Assembly: GCA_937942465.1 (NCBI GenBank)
Contig: CALDEO010000140.1
Span: forward strand, 1 to 6,683
DNA: 6,683 bases
Direction of reading: 5' to 3'
From: an uncultured Saprospiraceae bacterium
GTDB lineage: Bacteria; Bacteroidota; Bacteroidia; Chitinophagales; Saprospiraceae
Translations under genes and position numbers: made by a program
Shown: positions 6,606 through 6,683 of the stretch, one piece after another
Layout: every line of letters starts with the position of its first letter
Position numbering within the stretch: position 1 is the stretch's first letter
The notes under the pieces: model-generated
Databases searched by the model: none
What the model saw: only the letters and a program-made list of their open reading frames with translations
Told to the model about the DNA's origin: nothing

Positions 6606-6629
6606 AGGGTGTTTAAACAGCCAACCCAA
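6599..6629 (-). promoter_or_regulatory. Bacteroidota-type promoter of the receptor gene
   Basis: On the minus strand TTG (6627-6629) is followed after 20 bases by TACCTTTG (6599-6606), a full match to TAnnTTTG with standard spacing. The predicted leader is about 60 nt. This is the best promoter match in the window. The remaining upstream DNA to 6683 shows no gene I can support. Confidence 0.55.
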
Positions 6630-6683
6630 TATTTAGTTTAAAATGTTACATTCTATCCCTTTTATGAAGAGTTACATCGTACT

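Noticed and set aside
6643..6683. Start of a divergent plus-strand gene (ATG at 6643 or 6664, open to the edge)
   Set aside because: Only about a dozen codons are visible and no good plus-strand promoter precedes them, so it cannot be supported.

Overview
The window looks like a chromosomal segment of a Bacteroidota bacterium (Flavobacteriia or Saprospiria-like by inference; no genus can be named). The evidence is a type IX secretion system (T9SS) C-terminal sorting domain on two complete proteins and the start of one on a third, a Bacteroidota-type outer-membrane receptor with a carboxypeptidase-regulatory-like domain, A/T-rich DNA, A-rich leaders without clear Shine-Dalgarno sequences, and a good match to the Bacteroidota promoter TTG-N17-23-TAnnTTTG.

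All four genes lie on the minus strand, so transcription runs from high to low coordinates. The first is a 791-residue TonB-dependent-receptor-like outer-membrane beta-barrel protein (4156-6531) with its own likely promoter at 6599-6629. Next come three tandem paralogues encoding secreted six-bladed kelch-type beta-propellers: copy C (2736-3941, 401 aa), copy B (1264-2493, 409 aa) and copy A (1-1016, 338 codons visible, cut by the left edge; about 402 aa expected).

The paralogues form a direct tandem repeat with a period of about 1.47 kb. Each gap between them (about 245 bp) is itself a near-identical repeat holding a strong 13-bp stem terminator 77 nt after the preceding stop, a nested inverted repeat and a weak promoter-like pair before the next gene. 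Each copy therefore looks like its own transcription unit. Copy C has a different, longer upstream region.

The paralogues have diverged unevenly. From the blade 4-5 junction to the start of the sorting domain, B and C encode the same protein, although I count 22 silent base differences over about 345 bp. Blades 3-4 just before that differ at 21 of 90 residues. The spacers are about 96% identical, which is higher than most of the coding sequence. This fits a small family of exported propellers with a fixed secretion and closing part and a variable part.

Nothing in the sequence links the receptor functionally to the propellers. No RNA genes, insertion sequences, CRISPR arrays or phage genes were seen. 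No gene-free stretch exceeds 300 bases.
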